DNA of 64,000 nt from Aspidiotus rigidus (GCA_035079385.1 JAVHKY010000026.1:4924501-4988500), one strand, 5' to 3'. Shown: positions 25,590 through 37,844, counted from the first letter of the stretch. Translations and numbers: made by a program. Notes: generated from the letters alone by a model not told the origin.

Positions 25590-25770
25590 CTAAAATTAGA
25601 AGTTGGACGCGAATGCTCTTGTGTTTGCATGCGCGGAAGGTCGACATTTTTCCAAGTCTTGTAACCTTAGGTTGATGACGTCATCAACCCCGGGGCGTGC
25701 TCGCGGACACGAAAGTTTCTTGAAGACGCTCTCCGGGTTCCCCGCTAAAGGACTGCAACTTCTCTTGAGG
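25590..25770. repeat. Short copy of the TGACGTCA-containing dispersed repeat
   Basis: It contains GTTGATGACGTCATCAAC near 25671-25688 with CGCGAATGCTCTTGTGTTTG upstream and a CGCTCTCCGGG tract downstream. The CGCGAATGC word and the following TTTTTC pattern match the block near 57610-57660. Confidence 0.5.
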
Positions 25771-26529
25771 TGGACGCCAGTTCCGATTTATCTCAACCCT
25801 TGCATATTAACAGGAGTTTTTTGAATGAATGCCTTTAGAAGGATGATTAGACGTGAGAAAGTTGAAAATATTTGCTGCCCTGCGAGTGACGTGCTCTCAG
25901 TCAGCGACTTCTCACGCTTGGCCAAAGACTAGCGGAAAATAGAAGGAATCGACCAACTCCGTATGGGCAAAGAGAAAGTCTGATTCTTAAGTTAATCATC
26001 GTTTCGCTTTCCATATCATATCCGCCCGGTAGATCATAAAAATGTTATATTTGGTAAAAAGTCACGTTTCAAATATGAAAAAAAGACGTGGGAACTACAG
26101 GATTACTCAATGCACTGTTCACTTATGCCTGTGGGATCCCATAATTTGATACGTTGCACTCTTTTCACCCTGTTCACACGTTCATTCTTTCGAAACTTTT
26201 AGTGGCTGGAATAGACCTACCTGACACTGTACTTTCTAATATACGAACTATCGAATTGTGAGAAACTGTTTCTCCTCGCGCAGTGGAGAGCCAAATTTTG
26301 GACACAGATCGAACAATAAACGTCACACGATTGAGCGAGAAACTTGCCAGCGTCTGAGCTTTCGATCCATTCCTGCTGATACCGTAATTCAAAAATATCC
26401 TGATCAAAGAATAGAGAGGAAGTATTGTTGCAACCGTCCGCACTCTTTTTTATTAGGTTACTTTACTAAACTTCTTTTTCATTTTATACGAGCTCTTAAC
26501 CGCACTTTTGATGGTGATACAATTTTAGA

Positions 26530-27560
26530 TGCGTTGGATGTAATTTGCTGCTTGTAGGTACGAGATTATGTTTTGGATGGACGGGAGGACATCGGCGAGA
26601 GTTATTTCGATGGATGGAGAAATTTGGTGAGTGGGGTGGAGCGAAGCTAAAGCTGGGCCTGCGAAAATGTGGGTGACTGTGAGGGTGGAGTCGAGAATAC
26701 AAAACGGGAAAAGCTTGGAAATAAGGTGAGCTTGTGAAGTCGTGTGAGACGAATTCGGAGTTATGTAAGGTAGATTTTGTAACGGTGGGACTCTTGATGT
26801 GATGAAGCCCACGCGAATGGTAATGTTTTTAATTGGGCTTGTTTTTTTGATGAGATTTGATTTTACGAAAAAGTGGTCCACTCGTCTGTAATTTTGAGGT
26901 AAATAGTAAGGATGGGATCATTTTTAGTAGCAAGGGAAGTTTTGAGCGGCTAAATCGACTTTTTCACTACCTTGGATCCCCGTACGCGGCCGGAAACCCA
27001 GATGAAAGTTATGTCGTAATGAATGGATGGCAGGATTATGAGGGAAAAATGGATGCGTGAAAGTGTACATAAAAAATTGCCTCTTGCCGGGTAAGGATTC
27101 AGTGACGATCAGAAAAGGGAGGGTTAGTAATGTTCCTAAGCATTGGAAGTTAGCTTGGATTTCGGCCGTTAGAATTGATACGGAGTTGCAGTGGACAGAC
27201 AAAAGATTTTGTTGCCAATTGAAAACGCAAAACAGACTCCGTGAGACCAATGGTAGTGTCGGGAAAAGTGTCAAGTATTTCTAGAAAGAGAAGGCTGTAA
27301 ATTGCGGGGTTGGTAAATTATTTTTAAAGCCCAAGGGGGTAATGTGGGAAGTACGGGGACTAGGCAATGGAAGTGCCACTTTTTTATGGAGGGAATGGGT
27401 GAGAAAGTAGAACATTTTGTTGAAAGTAAAGCGGTAAGTACGACGATTCGAGAGAATTGAAGGGAAAGTTTGAGGAAGTATGTAAGACAGAGGCGAGAAG
27501 ACTGGCAGTTAAGTAAAGTCGACGAATTGTGGAAGTGGATAACCTGATTCGGCGGTTTGG
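26530..27560 (+). mobile_element. Possible heavily decayed non-LTR retrotransposon fragment
   Basis: Plus-strand pieces such as LFHYLGSPYAAG near 26960 (compare the FKYLGS block of LINE reverse transcriptases) and CHFFMEGMGEKVEHFVES near 27370-27430 (compare Cys-rich tails ending in EHF/LxEC) are in the order expected for a LINE C-terminal half. Stops and frame changes are frequent, and similarity is weak enough that chance cannot be excluded. Chosen as a tentative call only. Confidence 0.35.
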
Positions 27561-27919
27561 CTTAGAGTAAGGCTAGGTACAAATACGAATGACGGAATTT
27601 CTAGAAGTTAGAAATGTGATGAGGGTGCGAGTCCATATAATATAGGTGATCCATAATCTAGGATAGATCGGACTACAGTATGGTAGAGAGAAAGTAGATT
27701 TTTACGGTTACAACCGGTGGAATTGACGATATGTCTCCAGGATTTTTTGTTCAGAACAGTTCTGATACTTTATGGTTCTTGCAATACTCCTAATTTTTCA
27801 TTTCTTTACGGACTCAATCAAAAACAATTACTGCCTCTTTCTTGACCAATTTCGATCAGTATGAGTGCTTTTCATATTACAACCAAAATTTTTGTATATA
27901 CAGATTACTGAGGTTTATT

Positions 27920-28064
27920 TGACCTGTCACAAGAAAACCCCCTTTGGAGCCCAAATTTTTGAAATTTTTTTGATACCACCGAGTAAAAGAGCTCGTTTCA
28001 AAAATCACTAAAAACCTCAAAAATAATTTTTGGGACGCTAAATGGGTTTTCTTGTGACAGGTCA
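27920..28064. mobile_element. 145-bp MITE with 21-bp inverted repeats
   Basis: Both ends carry an exact 21-bp inverted repeat that begins TGACCTGTCACAAGAAAACC (27920-27940 and 28044-28064). The inner flanks also show partial inverted similarity around CCAAATTTTTG and CAAAAATTATTTTTG. There is no coding capacity. The duplication is unclear because both flanks are TTATT-like. Confidence 0.82.
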
Positions 28065-28088
28065 CTTATTTCTATTCAAGTACAATAT

Positions 28089-29352
28089 GAAGATGTCTAT
28101 CGGTCAAGTAAGTCAAGTAAATCAAGTAAAAATCAAGTATTTGATAAAAGGTCAAGTAAACAAGTAAAAGTCAAGTATCTTCACTAACGGTCGAGTAAGA
28201 ATGGGAACAACTAAAAAATCTTTTGTAGAAAGCAAAAAAAAAAAAGAAAAAAAAGATCACGGGTTCTCTAACGGAGTTAAACGGGGAGTGGCCGGGAACC
28301 TGTTTTTTGGAGCATGTGGAATCTGAAAAATGTAGATTGTAACGTCACAGGCCCCGCCCTCAAGCTATGTATGATAGAAGGGGGACTTGGGGACTCAGAA
28401 AGACGTCACAGGCCTAGACTTTGGAACTATGTATGATAGGAAGGGAACTTGAAAAAACTCAGATTGTGAAGTCACAAGGTTGACCTATGACGTCACCAAG
28501 CTGTGACGTTACAGATCCCGCCCCAAAACTATATAGGATAGGAGGGAACTTTGAGGGGAATTGGAAAATTGCCAAGCTTCGAGCTTTGCCGGTTGGCGGA
28601 CGTTTTTTGTGACCCCCGCCCCCCTGATAAAACACGTTGCCTGTTGAAACAGTATTTTTAGCCAATGTGACTTTTTTTTTTAGCGGGGAACCTGTTTTAT
28701 CGGGAGTTTTTTGGAAAAAAACGTTCGTCACCGGGCTGGCCGGCAAAGCTCGGAGCTCGAAAATGTTCTAAGCGCACCTCTGAAGTCCCTCTCCTATTAT
28801 ATATAGCTCGTGGATGGGGCCTGTGACGTCACTGTTTGAAAACGTCGTATGTCAGCTTTGTGACGTCACAATCTGATGACGTGATGGATCCATTTTTTTC
28901 AGTTCTTATATAATAGTTGCAAAGTCCGGAACTGTGACGTCACAATTTGATGACTTCATACGTCAACCTTGTGACGTCACAATCTGATAATGTCATCAGT
29001 TTTTTTCAAGTTCCCCTCCTATTATGTATAGCTACAAAGTCCAGGACTGTGACGTCACAATCTGATGACGTCATCAGTTTTTTTCAAGTTTCCCTCCTAT
29101 TATGTATAGCTATGAAATCCGGGACTGTGACGTCACAATTTGATGATTTCATAGGTCAGCCTTGTGACGTCACAATCTATATTTTTCATATCTCACGTGC
29201 CTCATAAAACAGATTCTTTGCCACCCCTCGTTCAACTTCGTTAAAGAACCCGTGAGATTTTTTTTTCTTGCTCGTTAATTCGCTTACTTTCAAATAAGGT
29301 CAAGTAAATGTCAAGTATTTTCAGAATTTCCTTTCAGTGGACACCCTGAATA
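28089..29352. mobile_element. 1.26-kb non-autonomous DNA element packed with TGACGTCA
   Basis: The right end reads TCAAGTATTTTC...GTGGACACCCTG, the reverse of CAGGGTGTCCAC, and the left end has the eroded counterpart GAAGATGTCTATCGGTCAAG followed by repeats of GTCAAGTAAA. A second inverted pair lies inside: GATCACGGGTTCTCTAACGG near 28255 against GTTAAAGAACCCGTGAGA near 29240. The termini resemble those of the element at 20810. Between them are many TGACGTCA palindromes and repeated phrases such as CAATCTGATGACGTCATCAG and CCTCCTATTATGTATAGCTA. No transposase frame is seen. Confidence 0.72.
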
Positions 29353-29359
29353 ATATTTT

Positions 29360-31640
29360 TCATAGTTGTATAAGAAGAATTGTGGCAAAACGAGAAAATG
29401 AAAATAATCACTGCTTAATATGAGAAAGAGAACAACCTTAAGGAAGCAGACGAGGTTGCCAGGTTTCTCATGTTCCAATGACCTCGTGGGACTGGCAGAG
29501 TGAGAACAGGTTCGTCTGCTTCAATTTTAATACTGTCCTCTATCAGAAGTAGGGCTGCTGGATGGATATTCTGGAAAGATTAATATATCAATTTCATTTT
29601 ATAGATGGTTTAGGTACATGATTGCGCGGAAAATTTTCAACACCCCCTTTTCCCCTCTCATTGTATGAAAACTCTGTGTATTTCCACGCACAAGATTCAC
29701 TTTTCATATTATAATGAAACAATTTCTCGTAAATTCGTCTCTAAGATTGAGATCTTCAATGGATCACGGTTACTTCGTCGAGCATCTGCTCGGTGTCGCA
29801 ACATTCGGTCATGGTATACGAAATACTGACTAATACAGTCCAAATTTTTATAAGTTCGTTTATGACGACTATTATGATTTTCGCGGAAAATATTTAGACC
29901 CGCAGAATTATGCGTGAAGATCTGTCATGATCAGCGGTCGAATTTTAAGTACCGTATACATGAGTCACTACACTAAAGAAGGTCCCACACCATCCTTGAA
30001 CTCGCTAGAGAATACTGGTGCGAATACAATAGAACGAAGATGATGCCAAGGCATCGGAAAGCGTCTACAACCCTAAATATACCTCACCTATTAAAGAGGG
30101 ACACTAGGAACGTATTCGCGTCTAAACGTCTCGAGTGTGCTCTTGTTTTGGAATTGAAATTGAAATCTGCGCATCGTCTACATTTCAAAGTAACCCGCAG
30201 CTGTAAGACGAAGAAGCGCCGGCCAGAGAAAATACGGTAGACTCAATAATTTACCGTGCGAGAAAACTTATTTATGTTCTTCTATACAGACGACATCCGT
30301 GTGAAGCGAATAATATTTTTGTACTTTGTCTGCTATAAATTCGTGAACTGACCTTCGTAATAACAATATTACCTACAGCTCGATATATAGAAATAAGAGA
30401 AAGAAAAATAACCTCCACCTACAGCCCGGTGAAAATATTTTTAAAAATCAAAACTACTAATAATAAATTTATAATATCGACTCTACGTTGTGGCAAGAGT
30501 TTAACGAGTTGAAATATTAATTCATTTTTCTTACGCAACCGCGAGAACAAATTAATAGGTTAAATGCTAGATGTACCGGTGTGAACGTTCGATTTTCAAA
30601 TTAATTTTTTTATACAGCGAAGGCACGCGTTTCTGATGCTGTCACGTCTGCTTGACAAATGATTCGAACTTCGTGGCCCGGCCAAAATATGAATGATGAT
30701 GCGCATTGTTCGCGGGTACGCGTAAGATAAAATTGTCCTAATATTGTAGTACACATATATTACACTAACCTACCTCATCACATTTTTTGTTATTTGTGAT
30801 ACAAGAAGCTGGGCTCGACAGCAACCGCGCCTGACGAATCACCATCGTCAATCTCCGCAGTCAATAAACTTTAATCCCATCGATTATAGGTATTAAGAGA
30901 TTCGTCAATAAAAACCACCATTTTGAATATTGTCGCGAGCAGACACTCCCGAATAGCAGTATATAATGTCGATAATTTGGCCAGCTTCCAGATACATAAT
31001 ATGGCACATACTGCACTCGACCACGTGAATATTCGCATAATGTAAATCGGTCCACATTTTGACAGCGCTCTGTCTGGTGTGAACGCCTGAATATAACAAC
31101 AAGATTTGGACCAATAACAAAAATTGGAAAGCCATATATACTTCGCGATTGTATGTACTCGAGGATCGACAACAGCGATGCTCTAAACCAGTTGTAATAA
31201 ATTTTCGCGCTCTCCGAGAATTTTTCGTACGGATTGGATTAGAAGATCGCGGGCGGGAAAAAACACGTAAATGAGGAAATATCGAATCAAAATAAATAAC
31301 TGTATCTTCCTCAATAGATATTTTGCGAGCTTAAATGCGGAGGGTTCTGAAGACAATTGTTTGTAAAGGCTTCGCTGAGAGCACCACTTTCCACGCTTCT
31401 TTCGAAGGTGACACTGTGTAATGGTCACGTATAAATAAAACAGGAATTATTGTAACAGGGAACCTGTGTTTTTCGGAAAATTTGCGGTACACCGAGCGTC
31501 CTGCGATGTGCGGCGAAAACCGACCTACTCTGATAAAGATTTGGACTTGGAACAATTTCGACTTTCGAGCCACAATTACGACAAGAATAACTATGATGAT
31601 AGGAGGGGGAATCAATACGTTTTTGTAAGTTGCGGTTACC
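29360..31640. other. Intronic sequence without recognisable element
   Basis: AT-rich, apparently single-copy sequence. Several frames of 60-100 codons exist on both strands, but none shows recognisable domains, and their number is as expected by chance in this base composition. Confidence 0.45.
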
Positions 31641-31653
31641 CATAATTAGAGGG

Positions 31654-33092
31654 TATACGCCGAAGAGTAAACGAAAGAAATACTGCACAATCGCACAAAT
31701 TTGAAAACACACGAGCGCTTTCGGCTAAACAGCCATTCTCAAAAGATCACCAACAAGATCAAGTAAAATCGAAGGAGATCATGACTCAAAATGTGAATCA
31801 TTCTCATAGACTAATTCAATCAATCCCTCCTCAGGAATATATCTGTTCAACACGGTGACGTCTTTATTATTCCGGTGTCTAAGAATTCCAATTTCCTCCA
31901 GAGCTATTCGTTTGAAGTACGAATTTTCCCTATGGAGGAGGACTTCGGACCCCTCTTTAAAACTATGGCCTTTTTCTCCCTTTTCTTTTAATCCACGTCT
32001 TTTTGTGTTCATCGACACTAATTTGGAGTTGACGGCTAGTCATACCTATATAAAGCCACCCCCCCCCCTCTCAAGCATCGGAATGGTGTCTTTTAATTTG
32101 ACAAATAAGCTCTTGACCGTATTTGTATTGTGAGAGGCCGGTCTAAAGCCAAAGGGACAGAGGACTCGGCTCAACTCCGAAGAAAACTTGCCCAGGAACG
32201 GTAGCCTGATCCATCGTTTTCTGCTGTCAAGGTGCGAATCCCGGGGGAGAGTGGTCGTAGAATCAAGACTTTTTCTTGTAAGTCTCCTACTAACCATAAG
32301 ATCAACGTCCAGCTTGACATGATTCACACGGGCAAGGTGCTTTGTAGTCGCGAGTTCTTTGTGGAACGAGGCCTGACTCATGGGGAGGTGGGTCAACGAT
32401 ATACTAGGCTATTAAATGTAGCCATTTTGTGGGCAACAGGCACGAAAGACGACCCATGAATAGCGATATCGGTCGATGTATCTTTTCAATTCATGGATAC
32501 CGTCAATGATGGAAATAGTTAAGTCCAAAAAATTAAGAGCCATCAACTTCCAGTGTAAATTTCATGGAAGCGTATAAGCTATTTAAATAAGCAAGAAACT
32601 CAGTGAGGAGTTCTGCTGGACCAGTCCACACACACAAGATGTCGTCTACGTGTCTGTGCCAATAGAAAACATTGCTCAAAAGTCAGGCTCAAATTTAGAC
32701 ATGAACACCTCCGATATGAGAGAACGCGAAGGGGATCCAATAGGGATCCTCACCTCTTCAGAAAGGCCTTTGCTGACCATTTAATCGAAAAAGGCCGTAG
32801 TTTTAAAGAGGGGTCCGAAGTCCTCCTCCGTAGGGAAAATTCGTACTTCAAACGAATGGCTCCCGAGGAAATTGAAATTTTTAGACACCTGAATTAGTCT
32901 ATGAGGATGATTCACATTTTGATAACTCGCTGGTTCGGTCATGATCTCCATCGATGTTACTTGTACGAGTTGGTGTTGGGTTCAGGTACTTTCCGTCTCT
33001 TGAGATTGGCTGTTTAGCCGAAAGCGCTCGTGTGTTTTCAAATTTGTGCCAGTGTTTCTTTCGTTTACTCTTCGGAGTATACCCTCTAATAG
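31654..33092 (-). pseudogene. Penelope-like retroelement remnant with inverted terminal copies
   Basis: On the minus strand a decayed reverse transcriptase is seen: YWHR-type HVDDILCVWTGPAELLTEFL near 32590-32653 (the Penelope form of the YxDD box), then LNSLYASMKFTLEVDG and, in a frame ending at 32046, RLPFLGKFSSELSRVL and FGFRPASHNTNTV, the thumb region of Penelope elements. Next comes the C-terminal part of the endonuclease (GHSFKEGSEVLL, ENSYFKRIALEEIGILRHRN near 31860-31970), but the GIY-YIG catalytic core is missing. A second, inverted copy of this 3' end lies at about 32785-33092 and lacks about 60 bp. Stops and frameshifts make it inactive. It runs in the sense direction of wingless. 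Confidence 0.83.
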
Positions 33093-33120
33093 GAGGGGGA
33101 CTTGGAAAAATGTAGACTTA

Positions 33121-33290
33121 TTGAACGAATTTACTTCACTGTATGTTAAATTATCATTCACCTGACGCGTTTCGGTGTACGGCCATCTTTACAAGAGTAC
33201 GTATAATTTTTTATTCCTCTGAAGATGGTCGTACGCCTAAACGTGTCAAGTGAATGATAATCTAATGTACGGTGAAGTAAATTCTTTCAA
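33121..33290. repeat. Inverted pair of about 70-bp repeats with hammerhead-like core words
   Basis: Arms 33121-33190 and 33220-33290 are imperfect reverse complements separated by about 29 bp. Each arm holds a sequence of the form GAAGATGGYCGTACRCC followed by (G/T)AAACG(C/T)GTCA. Terminal repeats of some Penelope-like elements carry a similar CUGAnGA-stem-GAAA hammerhead core. The interpretation as the ends of a second Penelope-type family is inference. The inverted repeat itself is directly visible. Confidence 0.7.
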
Positions 33291-33299
33291 TATGTCGAT

Positions 33300-36200
33300 G
33301 TTGTTCCGTAACGTGTACGAACAGATCAATTTAATAAATGTTGACTTTCAAAGTGATATAAAAAGGACTTCAAAAAATTTCGACCTTTGAACCATAATAT
33401 ATGACGGCGGAGGGTTCTTAAATTTTCACAAAACAAGTTCCCTGCGTCGTTGAGGAAGCCGTCGTTTGTAGAAGTTCCTCACTGGAATTAATCCGATCCA
33501 TTAATAGTTCCTCACTCCTTGAATGATCAAACCAATTTTTGAAAATGAAATATACAAAAGTTGGGGCAGAGTCTACTCTTCTGAAAGGTAGCTTTCTATT
33601 TGAATTTTACAAGGAAAAAGAGCGAAAAGAAAATATGTCGTGTTACGTGAATGGTCATTACCACTCTTCATCACCTTTGACCGCAAGCTTCGGAGAATTT
33701 TCTTAGAGCACGAGCATCAGTTTGTGCGAGTTAGAAGTGAACCCACTTATGGTAGGCAGACTTCTATCAACCGTGAAGCCAGTCCTCCTTTTATGTGAGC
33801 TCCAGAAGCGAAATTGTTTCAAGTTTCTCACTTCTTATACCTAATTCGGAACTCAGAATTTTTGTTATTAGGTCAAGATCAAAAGAACGTTGGACAATGG
33901 GTGGTGGACATTTGTAAATCCCTTTCCTCCCTATAGAACAGGTTCGCGCAGCCTCGTGTAACTCGCGAATTTCCAAATTTATAAGGACAGGCAGTCCGTT
34001 TCCAAGAGTGGCCCAAGTACTTCTTATGCTCGGTGGGGACACTACGATGAATCTAAAACACAATCCTCTGGTTGCTATAATAATCATGATCCCTATTCCC
34101 CAAACCAATGATGAAACTTCTTTCATCGTTTTATTTGTACAAACCATTGTTTCTAATATTGGGCTTGATTTTTTCTAGGTGGAACAATTGACCCATCTCC
34201 ATCCAACTATAGGTTTTGGTGTAGCAGAAGAGATGAGTTGACTACGGTAAGTGTTGAGCTATTTTGAATAGAGAGAACTGTAGTTTAATTTGTGAACCGC
34301 TGACAGATGCAACGGTCAATTTGCGAACTTTAAATTCTGTTCTTATAATGGCAATGAAGCAGTTGCATCGAATTGAAAGACCGATAAGTCATATCAAGAC
34401 TTAAAGGGGATCGGAAATTAAAGGTTCAAAATGCTTTAGTAATGTTTGATGCAGAAAAAGTAACAACGTCATTGCACTCACCCCTCAGGGGTCGATAGCG
34501 AAGACATTGTGAAGATATGACGAGGTGCTTTACTCGGGCACTATAGGAATAAAGTTCTCTGAAAATACAAGCACACGATCGGAATAGAAAAATAATCCAC
34601 GTGTACGATGGATAAAACAATTAGCAGGGAAATAAAAATCAGTTAGATATGATGGAAAGCCGAAGAAGCGATTGCCAAAGATAGACACCAAATGGTTTCC
34701 GGTCGAAGGAAGAGAGAATGAAGTGATAACTGTGGACAAAATTCAGACAGATTATATTCAGAGCGGAGGTGAAGTTTTTTAAAAAATATGCCCCTCTCCT
34801 TCGCTTGCAGAGTCAAAAATAGTGCGTCCCCCTCCTACATTGAAGGCTGAAAAAAATTACGTATTTTTTTTACGTAGTCGTATATTATAATATTATGATA
34901 CACACGACATCTCACATCACGTATAATCTTCTTCGTCAGATTCAGTGATCTCTTCATATTAGACTTCATTATAGCGAATTATAAATCATAACAGCGATCG
35001 AATAAGTATGCAAAAGCCATTAAAACACGCGCATTCTCTTTTTTCTTGATTTCCTAATAAGGAAACTAAGAAATTAAATTAATTGTGTGTACATCAGATA
35101 TAAAGCGAATAATACATTTTTGAAGAGAAAAAAATTATGGATACGAAAAATTTATTTTATACGACCTTCCATAATTTTTGGTATAGATTGTTATCGCGAT
35201 CTTATTTACCTTATTATAAAGATACTTTTTTCATCTTTCCATTCCTTCACCATTTTTAAATATTTCTAAATATAATTTACGAATTAATAACTCGTTCACC
35301 TTTTCCGAAAACCCAATAACTATACTTTAGTCGTTTTTCCGCTAGACTGCTCCAAGATGTATTGCCGAGGTAATAATTTGTAGTTTGACATCTGTCATCG
35401 CGTATTTTTTTGTTCACTCAAATACCACGTAATTATTCTCCTGAATCAAATTAGCAATAGAGTACCAGTAGTTTGTAGGTATAAATATCAGCGAATGAGC
35501 AATGTCCAGCTTTTCACCATATTTTTTCAGAGAAAGGTGATCTTGTTTTTCGTCAATTTGAATTCTCTGCTCATCGGACACATTTAAACGATTGTGAACT
35601 ATATGAAAATCCTGCTCTTTGAAAAACAGGAGCTTACGAGTTTTCCAGCTCAAAATTATCTCATCTTCCTTTCCACCCTTCTAAATTTCAGTTTCATTGT
35701 TTTCTTAAACGTCAATGTACACTCGTAAAAAATCAACTTCCATCAGCAATCACCGCTGACTAATTAACTCATTAACGTTTGGATCGAATCGATTGTATGC
35801 ATAATGAGCCCGCTACAGCGCCACCATAATATATTATTCATTTTCTACTACGAGGCGCTGAACATTTCATCACCATAACCAGTTTTTTTTTTTGTGGCTG
35901 TAAGTATGGACGCGAGTAAATATTTATTCTATTATTATAGTCAATCAATAAGTGATACGAAAATTAAGTGCTTTACATTTTGAGTCACGTGTGTTTGCGC
36001 GTAAAGAATAGCTCTCGATTTTGTCACGTTTATTTCGCAATTCAATTACATGGACTGCATTTATGTCTTGAGAACGACTCAAAAGGTGATTCAACAATAT
36101 CGAAAGATGATAGACGTCAACATTTATGATCACAGTCCTTGACTGAAAGGCGCCTCGAGATGGGCTCTAAAATAAACGGATGATTGATTAGAAACTGATT

Positions 36201-36440
36201 TCACAAATAGATCTATAAGGGCGGTCCAATTGTCTCAATTCTATCAATTAAGTTCATGGATTCCATTCAATCCCTTATCAAGTTCCTCAGTCTCACTGGA
36301 TGGCTCAAAACCTACAATACGTGCCTGTAACTCGCTTCATTTAGCGCTATAATGGCTCGTACCATGGAAGATTGCCTTCACTTGGTCTACAATAGTCTGA
36401 TCCATCTTCAATTTACACTCATTCCATCAAAACAACCGTA
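33300..36440. other. Intronic sequence without recognisable element
   Basis: Contains a 118-codon minus-strand frame (33791-34147) without family resemblance, and very AT-rich sequence at 34860-35300. No transposon end, RNA gene or splice-supported exon was recognised. Confidence 0.45.
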
Positions 36441-36449
36441 AGATTGCTG

Positions 36450-37480
36450 GAATTCATGAGATGTCAGCCTTGATAGGCCATTTATATCGCTCAAGACGAG
36501 CCGTGTTAAAATGGTCGAATGTCATGATGATGTTTGTGAAAATTTCATTTCATGGTTGTAACGGAGAGTTTCTAAAACCAAGGAAACAGTCGGAAGCAAA
36601 CATAATACGGAGGAAGGTTTGCCTTTATGTGGATTTTTGTATGTAATGGAGGAACAATTGAATAAGACCGCATTTGATACAGAATTTCTGAGAAAGCTGA
36701 ATTTTCGGGGGAAGAGGTTGTGTTGCTACAATTTCACGTGGGCACTCATACCAAACTTGGGCCCTTACTTCGTATTCCGCCTCAACCGTCTTGATCTTAC
36801 TGAAGTTCCCAAACCAGCTATTTTTATATGCAAACAAACACATCGACAAAATCATTTCTTCAGAAGTTCTCTCCCATCTTCTCTGCTACATAGACGGATC
36901 CAAATCGAAACCCAGAACCGAATATTCAGTCTTCATTGAGCATCCTTCCTTATGAGAACCTCCACTTCCATATTCGCCTGCCTCCCCCTTCTCTTCCGTC
37001 ATACTACCCGATTCTCTCTCAATCTTACTTGTTATCCAACACCTCATTCTAATCTTATCGTCTAACGAACACTCGTTCTCTTACACTCGTTGAGTTCTTT
37101 GTATGGATATCGGGACACCTCGACCTTGAGGAATATGACGCTGTGCGCCTTGCCGCAAAGTAGTCACCGCTGATCCCTCCCCTCATATGATATCAAATCC
37201 TACTCTCCTTTTGGTACGATTTCTGGTCCTCCTCATCTTCCTATTGAAAAATCTCCAATTCCTTCGTATACTTCAAACCTACCTTTCTGACGAGATGATG
37301 TCTTAGCCATCCGAACCCGTCTCAGGGTAAAGCATACCTGTTTCACCCACTCTTTTCTCCTCCTATGTCTGTCGCCTTCTTCATGCATAATACTGCAATT
37401 CTAACAATCTAGATCCACTTCTTCTATTGCCCAGCTCTCGAAAACATTCTGTCTCTCCTTCTGTCACAAACTTCCTCTCA
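36450..37480 (+). mobile_element. LINE fragment, third copy of the RNase H-region family
   Basis: The plus strand matches the copies at 1.9 and 48.7 kb: a lead segment TTTCTAAAACCAAGGAAA near 36567 (also near 48161), CCAAACTTGGGCCCTTACTT near 36752, CGACAAAATCATTTCTTCAG near 36844, and a broken RNase H-like piece (YIDGSKSKPRTEYSV in shifted frames near 36890). The segment TTGAGGAATATGAC...CCTTGCCGCAAAGTAG near 37124-37164 is the counterpart of the DLAAKQ block. Heavily frameshifted and inactive. Confidence 0.7.
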
Positions 37481-37844
37481 AACAATCATGGAAAAATGAT
37501 TAGCACGATAAATTCCCCACATTCTTCCGATTAAAATTTCCACGAATCTTCCCCCTCGCCCCTCCATATCGCAGTTCAATGATCAAAATCTTTCCAATTC
37601 CAAATCCGCTCCCCATAGAATGGGTTTAAATTTCCAAGTCAGATTAACTGGGAGGTGGAAATTTTTCGAAACCGCCCCTCCTCTCTCAATGGACAAAGCT
37701 CAAAGGTTAAAATTTTTCCAAACCTCCCCCCCTTATGGGTTCATATTATTCCTCCTCATATCTCGTATCGCTCTAGACAACAGCCTTTATTGACATAATA
37801 ATATGGGAAGTTGACAAATCACTGATATCATGAAGAAACGACGT

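Noticed and set aside
28081..28200. Short-period TCAAGTAAA repeats considered as a CRISPR-like array
   Set aside because: No unique spacers of constant length; they are sub-terminal repeats of a DNA transposon in eukaryotic DNA.
33791..34147. 118-codon minus-strand frame with a hydrophobic N-terminus
   Set aside because: Considered as a chemoreceptor fragment, but no family motif or supporting exon was visible.
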